Shown here: piece after piece, positions 19,395 to 31,731 of the stretch
Layout of the letters: every line of letters starts with the position of its first letter
How positions within the stretch are numbered: the first letter of the stretch is position 1
Source: Progne subis subis
Taxonomy: Eukaryota > Chordata > Aves > Passeriformes > Hirundinidae
Reading direction: 5' to 3'
DNA length: 64,000 nt
NCBI GenBank assembly: GCA_022316685.1
Contig: JAKJHU010000163.1
Location: 930,001-994,000, forward strand
Program-made: the position numbers and the translations under genes
The notes under the pieces: model-generated
Told to the model about the DNA's origin: nothing
Database searches by the model: none
Seen by the model: the letters and a program-made list of their open reading frames with translations, nothing else

Positions 19395-20515
19395 GAGCAG
19401 GATGGACACTCGGCTGGGCTGCGCCTCCCCGGCTAGAACGGACCACTGCCCCAGGCTGCTGCCAGGGCACGATGGCACCAGCCAAGCCCCCACCTCTCTC
19501 CGGACTGCCCCTGCAGCCAGGGACCTGTGGCTGCCCCAGAACTCTGCAAACTGCGCCTGCAAAGCGACCCTGCCCTCGCCCAGGTGCCAGGTGTGACGTG
19601 GTGGTGTCTGGGCACGGCACCCGGCCAGGCCCGGGGGGACACAGCCCATGCCAGGTGCTGGCTGGGGGACACCCCCTGGCCCCGTGCCCCTGGCTCCTCT
19701 CCTGTAAATAGACCTGTCTGGACAGGGCGTGCGAGTGCTTCCTGGCGGGGCCGCGGCACACTCAGCTGCGCGGTGCTGCCGGCAGTGCCCGTGGAGAGGG
19801 AGCTCTGTCCTTCTGCCAGGTCACAGCTGTGCCACCTCAGGGCGCGCAGCGTGCGGCAGCCGCGTCCACGCTGCCCGCACCTCCGGGGCCACGCTGGCGG
19901 CTCTGTGGCGAAGGGGAGCCCCGAGGTGAGGGTATTCCACCCTCTGGGAGGGGCGGCCGCTGCTCCCGTGTTTGCGGAGGGATTTGGGAAGTGCCTTTTA
20001 CGGGGCTGTCCCTCCCTGCGAGACAAATGCCCGTTTGTTTATTTTTCCATGCCGTGGCTCCGGTCTGAGCCAGCACTCCCGCCCGGGGCTGCAGCCGCTC
20101 TCAGTCTGCTCCGGGGAGGGGTTTGGGGCAGCTCTGCGCCTCGGGGTGGCTGCGGGAGGTGTGACAGAAGCCAGAGGCAGCCCAAGGCCACGCTGGAGTG
20201 TGGCTCGGAGCAATCAGTGCCCAGAGTGAGGCAGCCCCGGATCTCCCTGCTGTGAGCTCTGCAGTGCCCGAGCGCTGCTCCTGCCTGCAGGGATGGCACA
20301 GCCAGCCTGTCCTCCCTGCCCACGCCTGAGCAGGGACGCTTCTCCCTCGAGGAAACAAGTGCCTGCATCTCCTGGTGGATGCTGGGGCTCACAAGGAGAT
20401 CCCCAGGGTGAACGGAGGCTGCCTGCTCCCCTCCCCAGCCCCGTGGTCAGCTGCAGGGGGTCCTGTGGAGCCTGGCCACCCCGCACTCTTCTAATAAATG
20501 TTTTGGTAGTGCCCC
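19395..20515 (+). other. TMPRSS13: TMPRSS13 3' UTR
   Basis: From the stop codon the sequence runs without any splice pattern to an AATAAA at 20493-20498, followed by a TGTTTTGG stretch that suits a downstream GU-rich element. A UTR of about 1.1 kb is inferred. Confidence 0.65.
20493..20498 (+). terminator. Poly(A) signal of TMPRSS13
   Basis: AATAAA in CTAATAAATGTTTTGG, the first plus-strand canonical hexamer after the stop at 19394 and followed by a GT-rich stretch. Confidence 0.65.
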
Positions 20516-23500
20516 ACGTGGAGATGGCTCTTTGGGACAGGGCTGGAAAGGAAGCAGCGATGCGCCCTGGGGATCGGGCATGTGGGGCTTGTGATGGAGT
20601 GGCCCTTCCTGCCCGTCACCCTCTGGCTGGGAGAAAAGGGATGATTCAGGTTGCTCAGGTCCTGGGAACATCCCCTGGGCTCCCAGCACTGACCACTTCC
20701 ACTGGAGAAGGTTCTGGGCAGCTGTGGTTTGTGTTGGGACTTTGGGACAGCAGGTCTGGGGGGTTCTGGGTATGCAGAAAGCACCTTCCTCTCCCTGGGG
20801 CTGGGGCTGCCACCTGCCTGCTGATGGGAAGGGGTGCGTGAATTCCTGGCTTCGCTTCGCTTCTCCTGGATTTGGAGCAGTGCTGAGTGGCTGCCCCGGA
20901 GCTGAACTGAAACAAAGGGAGCGAGTCCGTGCCTTTGGGGAGGCTCCAAGTCAGCCTGACCTCAAATCCCTTTTCAGAGCAGCAGCCCAGAAACCTCCCA
21001 CGGATGCAGGAGCTGCCTGTGAAGAACGGAGTGTGCAGGGCCCAGGGACTGCTCCCACTTCATGACCTGTGACAAGGGCCTTGGGCAGCCCTGCTGAATT
21101 CCAGGGAGGAGCGGGGGGCTCTGCTCCACTCAGCGCACCGAGGCTGGACGTGCTGCAGTGACGGAGTGTGCAAGGCAGCACAATTTTCCACAAACAGAAG
21201 CAGCTGATCTTGAATTAGAAACGGGGCCCTGACTTCCCTGGTTTGTTCTGCTCTGGTTGAAGTGGGAATTCAGTGGGCCTCAAGTCACAGACCCAGCTCA
21301 GGTTTGTCCAGAGGTGATCTGGGAGTTTCTGTGGATAGGTCAGAGCAGAGCAGCAGCTCAGAGTGATTTATTACTGGAGGAATTGATCTTTTGGGAAGGA
21401 ATAACCCAAAAACCAGAACCCTATAAGAGCTGATCTTGCTGGAGCTGTGTTCCTGGGACCAGTAATGGTAACATTTCAGCACGTGTGGGTCCTGCTCCTC
21501 TGCTGTGGATTTCTCCTCCTCAGGGGCTATTGCTCTTCCTAAAGTCTGTCACAGCAGAGAAACTCTTTCAGCCCCTAATACAAATTTAACCTATTTCTTC
21601 TAAACCTGCCACGCAGCAGTGTCTCCCCCCAGGCCCACAGGCAGGTACGCTGTGTTTTCCCAGTGGATGAAGTTTTCTAAGCAGATTAGGAGTGCTTATT
21701 TTCCCGTGAAGCCTGGCCACGGCTGTCGTGCTGTCCCCAAACGCTGTGCAGATGAAGCAGACGCCTTGGACACCACTTTGCCTCCACTCCTGGGGGAGCA
21801 GAGCTGTGGTGGGTACCGGCCCAGCCCTGAGGAGCTCCCGGGACAGCCCAGGCCATCACCTGTGGCTCTTGTAAAGCCCTTTGCTTGCTCAGCGTCCTGC
21901 TCCAGAGCATCTTCCGAGACAAGGGGTGCTGAGCATGGCCCCACATCTGGCTGGGCTGTTCCCAAAGTGCTCTGGAAATCGTAGGCCAGCATCCCAAAGG
22001 GATACAAATTACCAAAATACAGCCTGGCGGGCACCACGTGAATTACCGCCCATTAGCAGTCGTTTTCCCGATCTCTCCTTTTATAGCTCTTTGTTCTGCC
22101 GGGTCAAAACAGATTTGTTTATAGGGTTTCAGCGATGATGTTTCTCTGCAAAAATGCTTTTCCTCTAGCTGGGGATTGGTTCTCTTCCACGGTCAGTAGC
22201 ATCAGCACTTGGCACGGGGTTGCTGGATTTCAGCTGGAGCTGTGCTCGACGGGGCAGCGCAGGAGCCTCGGCGCAGCCGCTGCTCCATCCTCGCTCCTGC
22301 AGGGATTCGGGGCACAAGGAACGGCCTGGACCTGATGGGAAATGACGTTATTGGGGTAAACACACAGCTTTTGTCACTGCTCCGCTCCCCCGTGTCCCTG
22401 CTGGGGCCGAGGGCTGGGCTGCCTCTGAACAGGCAATTCCCAAGCTTGGCATTACAGGGAGAGACCTTAAAATTGGAAGGGAAAGTTCTGGAGAGAGAAA
22501 GTGGCTCTGTCCCTGCCACAAGCCCACGGGGAGGAGACGCCTGCTCCAGGGGCAGAGGCTCAGATGAAACCATGCTGCTGGAGAGACTGGCAGTGCTCCT
22601 GTTCTCTCAGACAGCCGAGGAGAACAGCCCAGCCCCTCTGTTAGCATAAATCAGCGTCTCCTGCCTGGCCTCTGCGTTACTTTTGGCCCAGTTTCTCCAG
22701 AAGAAAAGCTGGAGCTCTGTCCAACCTCTCCAGCAGCACAGCTCTGGGGAGCAGATGTTTACCACGAGTGGCTGCTGGAGCTGCTTTTCCTCTTCCCTTC
22801 CCACACTTGGGGTCTCTATTTTACCCGAGTTTGTACAGGGAAAAAAAAAAAAAAAAAAAAAAAAAGCTGTTGATTTTCGAGATTCTGCTCACTTTGGGCA
22901 GCTCCTTGGGAATTTGTAAGTACAGAACCAAGGGAAGGAGAGCACAGAGCACATCCAGCCACATCCAGCTGTGTCCTGGTGCTGCTGCATGGGGCATCTG
23001 TGCTCAGGGCTCTGCAGAGCCCCACCGTGCTCGCTGCAGCCCCCAGGGCATGGTCACACCTGAATGTTTTGCTGTGCGCTGTGGATAATGGCAGCCCAGA
23101 AGCAGATAAGGTCAGAGGAGCCCCAAACTTGATTATTATGCCTTGATCCCTGCCTCCCTCTCTGCAGGGTAACTGACAGCCTCATCCTGTTATCCTCCTG
23201 CATTAGAGGGATTTGATGTTTTCCAGCTCCTCAGCGTTGGTCTGTATCTCTTGACCCTTTGAATAATTGCCTTGAAATGCCACTGCTGGTTTATTTTCTC
23301 TTTATGTTTTACTGGAACCGGGAAGATGGCTGTGGAGCGGTGCCGTCACCGCCTGATTTCTATCTCAGATGCGTTGGAGTTAACTGGGGATGAGCCAGCT
23401 CGGCGGTGACAGCATTGCTGAGGTGTTTTTCCAAGAAGGAACGGCTGTCCAGGGCAGCAGCAGGAGCCAGGCAGAGGTTTTCCAGTCTGGCCTGGGACAG

Positions 23501-23825
23501 AGTGGTGCCCACGGCTCTCAGCAACTGCCTGGCAGTGGCCCCAGCACCCTGTTCCCATCTGACACCCTGTCCTGGCAGCCTGGCAGCCCTTTCCCAGCTC
23601 TCAGGAGGCAGCAGGACAGCAGGGATTCTGTGCCGTGTTTGCCACTTCATCTGTGTGTGTTTTCTGCTGGCCCCAGAGGAGCTCCCGCTCTGTTCCTGGC
23701 TCCCCTCACGCCCGGAGCACAGCTCAGGGCAGAGTCCAGGCCTGCTCTGCAGTGGGAAGGAAGGGATGTTTCAGAGCGTTTGCCCTCCACACCTGCACCC
23801 TGGAGGCACCCTGACTTTTGCAGAG
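20516..23825. other. Intergenic DNA between TMPRSS13 and FXYD6, no gene seen
   Basis: No spliced coding pattern or recognisable domain. The block 21990-22150 is more AT-rich than its surroundings and may hold a noncoding element. A 24-bp poly-A tract lies near 22841-22865. I see no tRNA or snRNA-like structure. Confidence 0.5.
22841..22865. repeat. Poly-A tract
   Basis: An uninterrupted run of about 24 A after GTACAGGG. It has no flanking target-site duplication or LINE tail that I can recognise, so its origin is unclear. Confidence 0.85.
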
Positions 23826-24232
23826 CCACAGAGTCACTGAATGGTTTGGGTTGGAAGGGATCTTCAAGGCCATCAAGTTCCAAATCCCTGACACGCCCTC
23901 CACTATTCCAGGGTGCTCCAAGCCCCATCCAGTCTTGGGCACCTCCAGGGATCCAGGGACAGCCAGAGCTTCTCTGGGCACCCTGTGCCAGAGCCTCACC
24001 GCCCACACAGGGAAGAATTTCTTCCCCCTATCCCATCTAACCCTGCCCTCTGGCAGTGGAAGCCATTCCCTCTTGTCTCTCCAATCCACCCCTTGTCCCC
24101 AATCCCTCTCCAGCTCTCCCGGAGCTCCTTTAGGCGCTGCGAGGGGCTCTGAGCCCTCCCTGGAGCTTCTCTTCTCCAGGCCGGACACCCCCAACGGTGT
24201 CCAGAGCAGAAGGGCTCCATCCCCCTGAGCAT
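23826..24232 (-). mobile_element. About 400-bp CR1 LINE 3' fragment next to the FXYD6 CpG island
   Basis: Longest CR1 copy in the window. It begins CACAGAGTCACTGAATGG, continues TTTGGGTTGGAAGGGATC, then the CACCTCCAGGGATCCAGGG, GAAGAATTTCTTCCCCC and TTCTCCAGGCCGGACACCCC blocks in the order expected for reverse-complemented CR1. It is 5'-truncated and untranslatable, and it ends within bases of the CpG island. Confidence 0.92.
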
Positions 24233-24239
24233 CCCCGCG

Positions 24240-24890
24240 CCTTCCTCTGGGGGGAACTGGGAGCCGCCGGGGGCCGGGCCGTGCTGGCCGCGCCCCCGCC
24301 GCTGCCCGCGCCCCCCGCCCCGCAGGCACCGCCCCCGCCCCGCCCGCCCGCTCCCCTTTGTGCTGCAGCCCCGCTCCGCGCTCCGCTCCGCTCCCCCGGC
24401 ACCGCCCGGAGCCGCGGGGCCAGCCCGGCTCTGCCCGACTCCGCCCGGCCAGCTCAGGTGGGTCCGGCCGGCGAGGGGTCTCGGGGGGGCGGCGAGGAGG
24501 GAACGAGGGGGGATCGGGGTCGGGGTGCCCGCTCGAGGTTCCGTGCGCCGGTACCGGGGTGCGGTACCGAATCCGATCCGCTCCTCCGGGAAGGCGGCCG
24601 GGACCCCGCCCCGCTGCCCCGGGGCATCGCCCCTCGCCCCGACCCGCCCGCATCCCGGCCCCGGCGGTTGCCGTGGCAACGCCGGGTACCGCGCTTTCCC
24701 TGATCCCACCGTTGCCTGGTTACCCGCCCCCCGTGCTGGGGAGAGGATGCTCCGGCGGACCCCACCCGAGACCACCGGGGACACCCGGAGCACGGCCGGT
24801 GCTCCGCAGGCTGGGCGGGCTGTGCGGAGCGGGGGGATCCCGGGGAGCGGGGGGATCCCTCTCTCGCAGCCCTTGGCAGCGCTCTGGCTC
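24240..24890 (+). promoter_or_regulatory. FXYD6: CpG island, probable FXYD6 promoter and noncoding first exon
   Basis: An extremely CpG-dense block with GC boxes (CCCGCCC types). A purine/pyrimidine-poor stretch ends AGCTCAG at 24457 before a GTGGGT donor, which would fit a noncoding exon 1; FXYD6 in mammals has 5' noncoding exons. Two RFX X-box palindromes lie at 24667-24680 and 24711-24723. The 6.3 kb to the coding exon at 30724 would be intron 1. No other plus-strand gene is available for this island. Confidence 0.55.
24667..24723. promoter_or_regulatory. Two RFX X-box motifs
   Basis: GTTGCCGTGGCAAC (24667-24680) is a near-perfect palindromic X-box (consensus GTTGCCATGGCAAC). GTTGCCTGGTTAC (24711-24723) is a second, looser copy with a 1-bp spacer. 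They are 30 bp apart edge to edge inside the CpG island. RFX factors bind such sites in ciliary and neural promoters. Confidence 0.5.
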
Positions 24891-27800
24891 CTGCTGCTCG
24901 ATACTGTAGTAACACCGTGCGTAAACAGCCGAGCGCCTCATCCCGGGAAGGCGTACGGAGGAAGGGAAGAGCGTGTCTCTCGGGGTGTGTAATTAATGCC
25001 TCCAAAGAAGCGGGTTTTGGAGTCCATGTGGTGGAACTTGGATCTTGCAGGGATATTTCTGTGGGAGGGAAAGTGACAGGTGGTTTGTGTGGATGTGAAT
25101 AAGCAGCGTGAAGGAGCAGCCTCTCGGGGGAAGCCGTGTGTGGATTAGAATGGAGCACCCATTTTGGCAAGCCCACAGCGCTCCAAGAGACGCTGCTGGG
25201 TCCCGTTGGGATTTCCAGTCCCGCTGGGGGCTTTTTGCTCCCAGTTTGAGACAAAGACAAACCTGGAGAATCCCTGCACAACTGGACCGTGGTTCCAAGG
25301 CGGAGCGAAGTGGAGAGCTGCCAGCACGAAGTGCCATGGCTGCCAAGCCAGGCCACCTGTTAGAGCGTGTTTGGACCTGCTGGAGGATATCCTGTGCCTG
25401 CAAGGTGTGAGTCTGCCTGCACCTTCCTCCCACCAGCCTCACGGCTCACGCTCACCTGGAAATTTTATCTGCTTTGTCTCAACGTACCCATTCAGGTAAA
25501 ACACGGTGGGGAGCCACGGTGTTGCCAGGTGTGGAGGACAATCCCTGGCACAGCAAACCAGCAGCTCTGTGCGCAGCTGCTCCCCCGTGTTTGCCTTTCA
25601 GGCTGTTTGTGTGTTTGCAAGGTGTAAAGAGGCCGCTGAGCTCTGCAGCTGCTGTGTCCCCGAGCACGGAGAAGGCACCTTTGGCACTGGCACACAGGAG
25701 GTGTCCTGTCCCGTCCCGTCCCACACAGGGGCCGTGCCACCTGCCCATCACTCTGTGCCTGGGGCAGTGTTGGTGGGCACAACAGCCGGTGCTTCTGGGG
25801 CCTGCTCTCTGCCTCATGCTCTCAGTGGTCGCCGCTGATGGTGACAGCAGAGGAGGGGAGGGAGAAAATGTCTGCCCTGATGTGCTGCAGAGAGTGGCAG
25901 TGCCGTGGTGCCCAGCACACTCAGGAGCCTCCAACAGCTTCTTGCACACTGCTCTCAGGGTGTTTTAATGATCTGGGGTACTGTCACCACCAGGATCCTC
26001 CAGGAAGCCTCTCCTTTGTCTCACCCTGTGGGATTCTCGTGGCTGATGCCCCTGCAGAGCCCGGGCTCATTCAGCCGGTGCGTGGCCAAACGAGGGGATG
26101 GTGGGAGGATGGGACGGTCCAGGCAGGCACACAGTCAGGTTTACAGCCCCTGGTTATCTGTTAATCAAATAAGGAGGGATCAGGAGCAGCAGACTGCTGT
26201 GGGAGGTGGTGATGTTTACTGCCTGCTGGAGCCCAGGCTGGACTCCCTGGCCAGGCAGCCTGAATCTCAGCAGCGTTTTCACTGGAAGGATTGGCCTCGC
26301 TGCCTCATTGGGGTGTCCTCGGGGGGCTGGGGACTGTGCTGAGCCTCACATGGCCAGGCGGTCTTGGCTGAGGCTCCTCCATGGTTTAGGGTCAGTTCCA
26401 TGAGGCTGGAAGAAGCCCTGCAGGAGGTGAGTGGGATTCTGGGGTACAGGTGAGGGATGGAGTGCTCAGAGGTGCCCCAAACCTGTGAAAGAGACAATGA
26501 GACTGTAGTAAAGCCGGGTTTGTGCCTCCCATCCAGTCAACCTCTGAATCAGCACCGGATTTGGGAAGGGCCGTCCATGCCAGGATGGCGAGGGCTGGAA
26601 ATCTCCTCTCCTCTCTCATTTCGGAGCACGAGGCACAACAACAGGCACATTAATAGCCAGATTGATGCTGACGTGAAATGGCAGAAGAGCACATCTATGC
26701 GGAGCTGGAAATGTCCATTCACACATGCACGCTCTTAAACGCCCCAGGCAACGGAGCACTGCTGTCACGGTCTGGGGGGCTTTGCACAGAAACCAGAGAT
26801 TTTAACTAGGTCTGATCTTCAGGAGATGCCCTGAGGACTCCTGACGGAAGGCGGAGGCTGCCTGGAATTGCACTGTGATGGCTGAGACTTGACAGGGCAA
26901 GATCTATGCAAAACAATAGAAAGGAAAAATGGACTTGGAGATCCAACAGCATTACAAATTCACCTGCCTTGCTCTGGCAGGATCTGCTGTGCTGCAGAGA
27001 GCTGAGCCAGGCAGGAGAGACTGGGTCTGTCTGCCCGGATTTGCCCACTCCTCTTCCTCGCCCGGGCTCCATGCACACACACACACACCAAGCCAGTGGT
27101 GTGGAAACGGGCAAGGAGGGATTATCCAGGACGAAGAGGCTGAGGAGGAGCTGCGGCTGTGCTCTGCATGCTGGCTGTTTGCGTGGCAGGGCGGCGGCAG
27201 GGCTGTGAATCATCCGGCATGGGTGCGGGTGGCTCCCAGCTCCTGGTGCCGGGGTGGCCCTGCCACTGTCACCCTGCCTTGGTGTCACCCCTGGCTGTGC
27301 TGGGCAGGGAGAACTGACCCTCACCATGGGCAGGTCCAGCCCTGGCTGCCTCTGACAGCCCTGGGTTAATCCCCCAACCCACTCTCATCCACATCCTCCC
27401 AGAAAACAGCAAACTCCGTGTACTTCCTCACTCTGTCGCTGCTTCCTCCCTCCCCGAGCCTCTCACAAATTCCTGCTGCCTCCTCCTACCGCTGGCTCTT
27501 CCGTGGAAACGGGGATGGTGGGAAATATCTGGTTTGCCTCATAAAGCAGCAGGTTGAGCTGGGATGAGAGGGAAGGGGAGTTCTGGACGCTGCTGCTCGG
27601 CTCCTGCGCCGCTCCGCCTCTCTCCGCATGTTGCCAGACCTCGCAGTTTTGACAGGAAACCCCCATGTTTTGGTTCAAATCACAGGCATTTGTGGTGTCC
27701 AGGGTGGTGACTCCAAACTTCGTGTCACCAATGGGGAGAAAACAGGAAGAGATTTGGGCTGCGGGACGTGGCAGCTGCTGGATTTCCTCTCCTTTCCTGT

Positions 27801-28212
27801 GCCAAGGCACAGGCTGGATTCGGCGTGGGGGAAGCCAGGAGCGGGAGAGAACGGCAAACCCTCGGCAGCACTCGCTCTTCTCACTTTATTTCAGCTTCAG
27901 GAAGGAGTGGGTGGGCCAGCTTGGAGCAGCCCAAAAAAAAACCTGTGGCTCTTTGCAAGGCATATGCTTCCTTGGAGGAGAGCTGGGCTCGTTTGCACTG
28001 CAGAGCGCCGTGTTTGCCTTTGGAGCAGGGACACTGCCAATCCCGGCGGTTCACTCGTGCGCAGATAAGTTCGAGCGCACGGAAGTGTGTGAATTCTAGG
28101 AATTGAGATAGAAAAACAAAGAACATATGTGTGCTGCGCGCTTGGCTCGGCCCAGCAGTGAACTCTGCCGCGCTACGTGCGAGAAGCCAAATGCTGAGCA
28201 AAGGGTTGGAGG

Positions 28213-28234
28213 GTGTGTGTGTGTGTGTGTGTGT
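28213..28234. repeat. (GT)n microsatellite
   Basis: About 11 GT units within GGAGGGTGTGTG...TGCCTGGG in FXYD6 intron 1. Confidence 0.9.
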
Positions 28235-28839
28235 GCCTGGGCAGGGCCCAGTGCCACGTGGAGGGGCTCAGGGCAGGGAATAACGCGAAATTCCCTGAGA
28301 AGGAATGATCCAGCAGCGGGCAAATAGCAGCGAAGCAGTGAAAATCTGATGGATGATTTGTTTGAGAAACACGGGAGCCAATTAATATTGATCACAGCCC
28401 TTGTGCACGCACAGAGCCCTCGTTGGGGGTGAAATGACTGATTTTGCAGCCTCGTGGTGAAGAGATAAAGAACGTGAGGGAAAGGACGTGCAGCTCGAAG
28501 TGACTGTGTCACCAGCTGTGGGTTCTTTGTGTGTGCTTCTAAAACCTGCTAATTACCCAAAAATCTGCATCTCAGCAAATGAGGGGGTTTGTCTGAGCCC
28601 ACTCCGGAGCAGCCCCGCGCTGCACAATGGCCCAGCAGCTGCAGCAGAGGGGGATGAAACCCTCCAGTGTTCGGGTAAACACATCGCCTTCGGAATGGCA
28701 AATCGTGGAAGGGGAGGGAGGCAGGAACGGGAGTTATCTGGGATGCCGCTTGTTGTGATGAAACGAGGCGGGGTCTGGGAATGTCGGTGGGGCCGGGGCT
28801 CTCTCCTCTGTGGGTGCGACGGGGACTGGCTCCCAAGGG

Positions 28840-29530
28840 CATCGCTGAGCCCGCTCCATGCGTGCCCGTCCTGGGAGCGTGGAGCACAGCCTGGGAGAAC
28901 GGGCCGTGGCGGGGGCTGGGGGACCTCGGTGTCCCGGGGAGCCGGGCTGGGGCGGCTGAGCTGCGTCCCCCGCGGCTGCCAGCGGGGCTGGGCTGCGATG
29001 GAGGTTGCATCGGAATCAGGTCAAGCTCTGGAGGGGCTGAATAGCGGCACGCCGGGCTCCGCATCCGTCAGCGAGCTGAATTCCTGCTGTGTCCAGGGCC
29101 CCTTCCTTATCGGCACTAATCCAGCGCGGCAGCTGCAGCAGCTCCATAGCACTCGGCGCTCTCGGGGCCGCGCAGGGCTCCCGATAACCCCGCCTTGCAC
29201 CGGGCTCCCGATAGCCCCCCTTGCACTGCCGAGCCAGCAGCGAGCCCTCTCCGTGCTCCCGACCATGTATGGCCACCCAGCGCGGCGCCGGGGCACGGGG
29301 TGAGCGCCTGGCACCGCTGACAGCGACAGGCAGAGCCCCGGGGCAGCGCGGGGAGCTGCGGGGACGGGGAGGCAGCGGCCAGCCCTCGGAGGAGCTGCAT
29401 CCTCCGAGCCCTCTCCTCCTGGCACGAAGTGTCCCCAGCACGGGTCCGCAGCGCCCAGTGCCAGCTGGCAGGACCGGGAGCAGCTCCCCGCTGTGCCCTG
29501 GCTGCGCCCCGGCAGCCGGAGGAGGGATGC
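28840..29530. promoter_or_regulatory. Second CpG-rich block in FXYD6 intron 1
   Basis: CpG dinucleotides are frequent from about 28840 to 29530, well above the flanking intron. It may be an alternative promoter of FXYD6. Long open frames on both strands here are a by-product of GC-rich sequence. Confidence 0.35.
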
Positions 29531-30220
29531 TGGCAGCAGAGCAGCGCTGCCGGGTCGGTCCCAGCAGCGGAGGTGACCATCCCAAACGCAGCTGGGGGAC
29601 GTGTCCCCTGTCACAGCCCGGCCACAGTGTCCTTACACCCGGGGAGAAGGGTCCGTGCTCCGGCCGGGTGTTCCCAGAGAAGGGACAGGGCCAGGCTCCG
29701 CTGGGAGAGGACAGCAAGATTATTTCTGGCCTCTCCTTGCTGCTGCAGGGAGCCCGGAGGGCGAGGGTGTCTCTGAGCTCACGTCCCACCAGGGCCACTG
29801 GCCTCGTTGCGGGAGTGTAATTGCTATGTTAATTGGGACAGATCATCATCAGGGGCCGGGCCGGGGGCTGACGGCCCGACCCGTGCCGTGCTGTGCTGAG
29901 AGGAGCCCTGGGATGCTCAAAACCGGTGAAATTTGAAGAGCAGATGTAGAAAGAGCAAACTGAAATTGTTCTTCTTGCCTGTTCTTCAGTGGCGTCTCTC
30001 AAATCTTCTTGAGAAAGTTTTTAATTGAAACGCACCATATTAAAAAATAATCCCAAGTGCGAATGGAGTCTGTCCCAGTTTAGGAGGCTGGAAACGTTCA
30101 GCAAACTGGTTAAGTTATGCCAACTTCTCCCAAAGACACAGGGATTTAGGCTTGAGTGTTTTAGCAAACTAGGGTAACTGTAAATCCAGCCTCTTTTTTT
30201 ATTTTTTTTTTGTCTCTGTG

Positions 30221-30377
30221 GAGGTTTAGGTTGAATATTATGAAAAAGTTCATCCCCCAGAGGGTGCTGGCACTGCCCAGACTCCCCAGGGAATGGGCAC
30301 GGCTCCCAGGCTGCCAGAGCTCCAGGAGCCTTTGGACAGCGCTTCCAGGGATGCACGGGCTGGGATTGTTGGGGTGT
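30221..30377 (+). mobile_element. CR1 LINE 3'-region fragment
   Basis: GAGGTTTAGGTTGAATATTA, then CCCCAGAGGGTGCTGG, CACTGCCCAGACTCCCCAGG and GGATGCACGGGCTGGGATTG follow the sense order of the CR1 3' region. The terminal repeats are missing. A T-rich run precedes it. Confidence 0.8.
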
Positions 30378-30723
30378 TGGCCCCATTGCCTGCAGAGCAA
30401 ACTTGAGACTGTACTGAGATTCATGCCAAGTAGAGATGGTCGAAAATACATCTCAGACCCCCACAAAAAACCCTGTCTGGCTGCTCAAACCCTTCCCTTC
30501 CTGCCTTTGAACTGCTGGGCTGGGTTCAGCGATGGCACCAGGTACCCTGGGTGTTTCCTAGGACCAGCCTGGCTCCTTTTCCCGTGGCATGGGCTGGCCC
30601 TGCCTGCCCACACAGCCATTCTTGAGTTCTCTGTAGCTCCCCCGTGCTCCCTGGCTTTGTCCCAGTGCCCTCCCTGAGGCACCTGGGTGCTGACAGCCTC
30701 CTCTCCCCTCTCTCACAGCAGCC

Positions 30724-31731
30724 ATGGAGGCAGCGCTCATCTTCCTGTGCTCCCTGCTGGTACCAGCGGCCGTGGCAGACGGTAGGTGCCCGGTGCTTCG
30801 TACACACACCCCATAAACAGGCTGGGGAACCCTGGGAACAGCCTCCACATGGATCCACGGGGGCTGCAGTGGGGCCTGGGGCAGCAGCCATGTGAGCCCA
30901 GAGCCCCAGAGTTTGTGGGGAGCTGCCAGGGCTCAGCTCACCCACCTCACACCCCCTCATCTGCTCATTTCCAGTGGCCACGCAGGAGAAGGAGGAGGAG
31001 GATCCCTTTAACTATGGTGAGTGAGCATGGCTGAGGAGGGGGTGGGTGTGCCATGGGCCTCCCCTGAAGCCAGCAGGAGTGAGCCCTGCCTCTCCCCCTC
31101 CCAGATTACCAGAGCCTGAGGATCGGGGGGCTGGTGTTCGCCGTGGTCCTGTTCACCGTGGGCATTCTCCTCATCCTCAGTAAGTTGGGAGTGTGGCAGG
31201 CTGGGGCAGCAGGGGCTGTTCCTGCACTGGGGGGCACTGGGAAAGGCCTCACTCCACTCCCCCTTTGGCCACGCTCACCGAGTTTCTCTCCCCTTGCAGG
31301 CAGGAGGTGCAGGTGCAGTTTCAAGCAGAAGCCCAGGTGAGTGAGGACAGCCTGGCGAGGAACATCTCCCTTGGAAAACCCCTCTGCTCCGATCCTCCCG
31401 CAGCTGGCAGAGGGGCTGCACTCTCTTGGCATCCCTTTGGGGTGCCCAAAGCTGGGGGAGCAGCTCTGCCTACTCCCAGTGCACCTTCCTGGCCATCCCA
31501 CCACGCTGTTGGGGATCCCACTGCCGGGATGGAGCGCAGATCCCAGCTGCCCTCACCGTGCCCCTCTCCTTGCAGGGCTCCAGGGGACGAGGAGGCTCAG
31601 GCGGAGAACCTGATCACCTCGAACGGTAAGGACAGGGTGCCGCGGTCACTGTGCCCTGCCCCGGTCACATGGATACAAACCCCTCTGCTCTTCCCTTTGC
31701 AGCAACGGCGGCACCGAAAGCAGAGAACTGA
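30724..31731 (+). CDS. FXYD6: FXYD domain-containing ion transport regulator 6 (phosphohippolin)
   Basis: Small single-span protein that associates with the Na,K-ATPase and tunes its affinity, mainly in neural tissue. Coding exons 30724-30781, 30975-31016, 31105-31179, 31300-31336, 31576-31625 and 31703-31731 (TGA) give 96 residues (human 95). Residues 1-18 are a signal peptide ([18 protein letters not shown]). The FXYD motif PFNYD is at 30-34, followed by [20 protein letters not shown] with the conserved Gly pair and a membrane helix about 40-58, then the basic [20 protein letters not shown] tail and final KAEN. This is near-identical to mammalian FXYD6. The start ATG has a strong context (gccATGg). 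A GTGAGT donor 17 nt after the stop (31748) and acceptor at 32193 suggest a 3' UTR intron short enough to escape NMD. Confidence 0.96.

Larger units (their letters stand above)
24458..30723. other. Probable FXYD6 intron 1, no coding sequence seen
   Basis: About 6.3 kb without a coding exon. It contains a second CpG-rich block (28840-29530), a GT microsatellite (28213-28234), an AT-rich block near 28330-28450 with homeodomain-like TAAT cores, and a CR1 tail (30221-30377). A tandem duplication of about 27 bp (CCGGGCTCCCGATA type) lies around 29176-29225. The 28840-29530 block could be an alternative first exon region. Confidence 0.5.

Noticed and set aside
24454..25356. 300-codon minus-strand frame across the FXYD6 CpG island
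   Set aside because: GC-driven shadow; no splice logic or family match.
27660..27685. GGTTCAAATCACAGG resembles a tRNA T-arm/B box
   Set aside because: No matching D-arm, anticodon arm or acceptor stem within 80 bp upstream.
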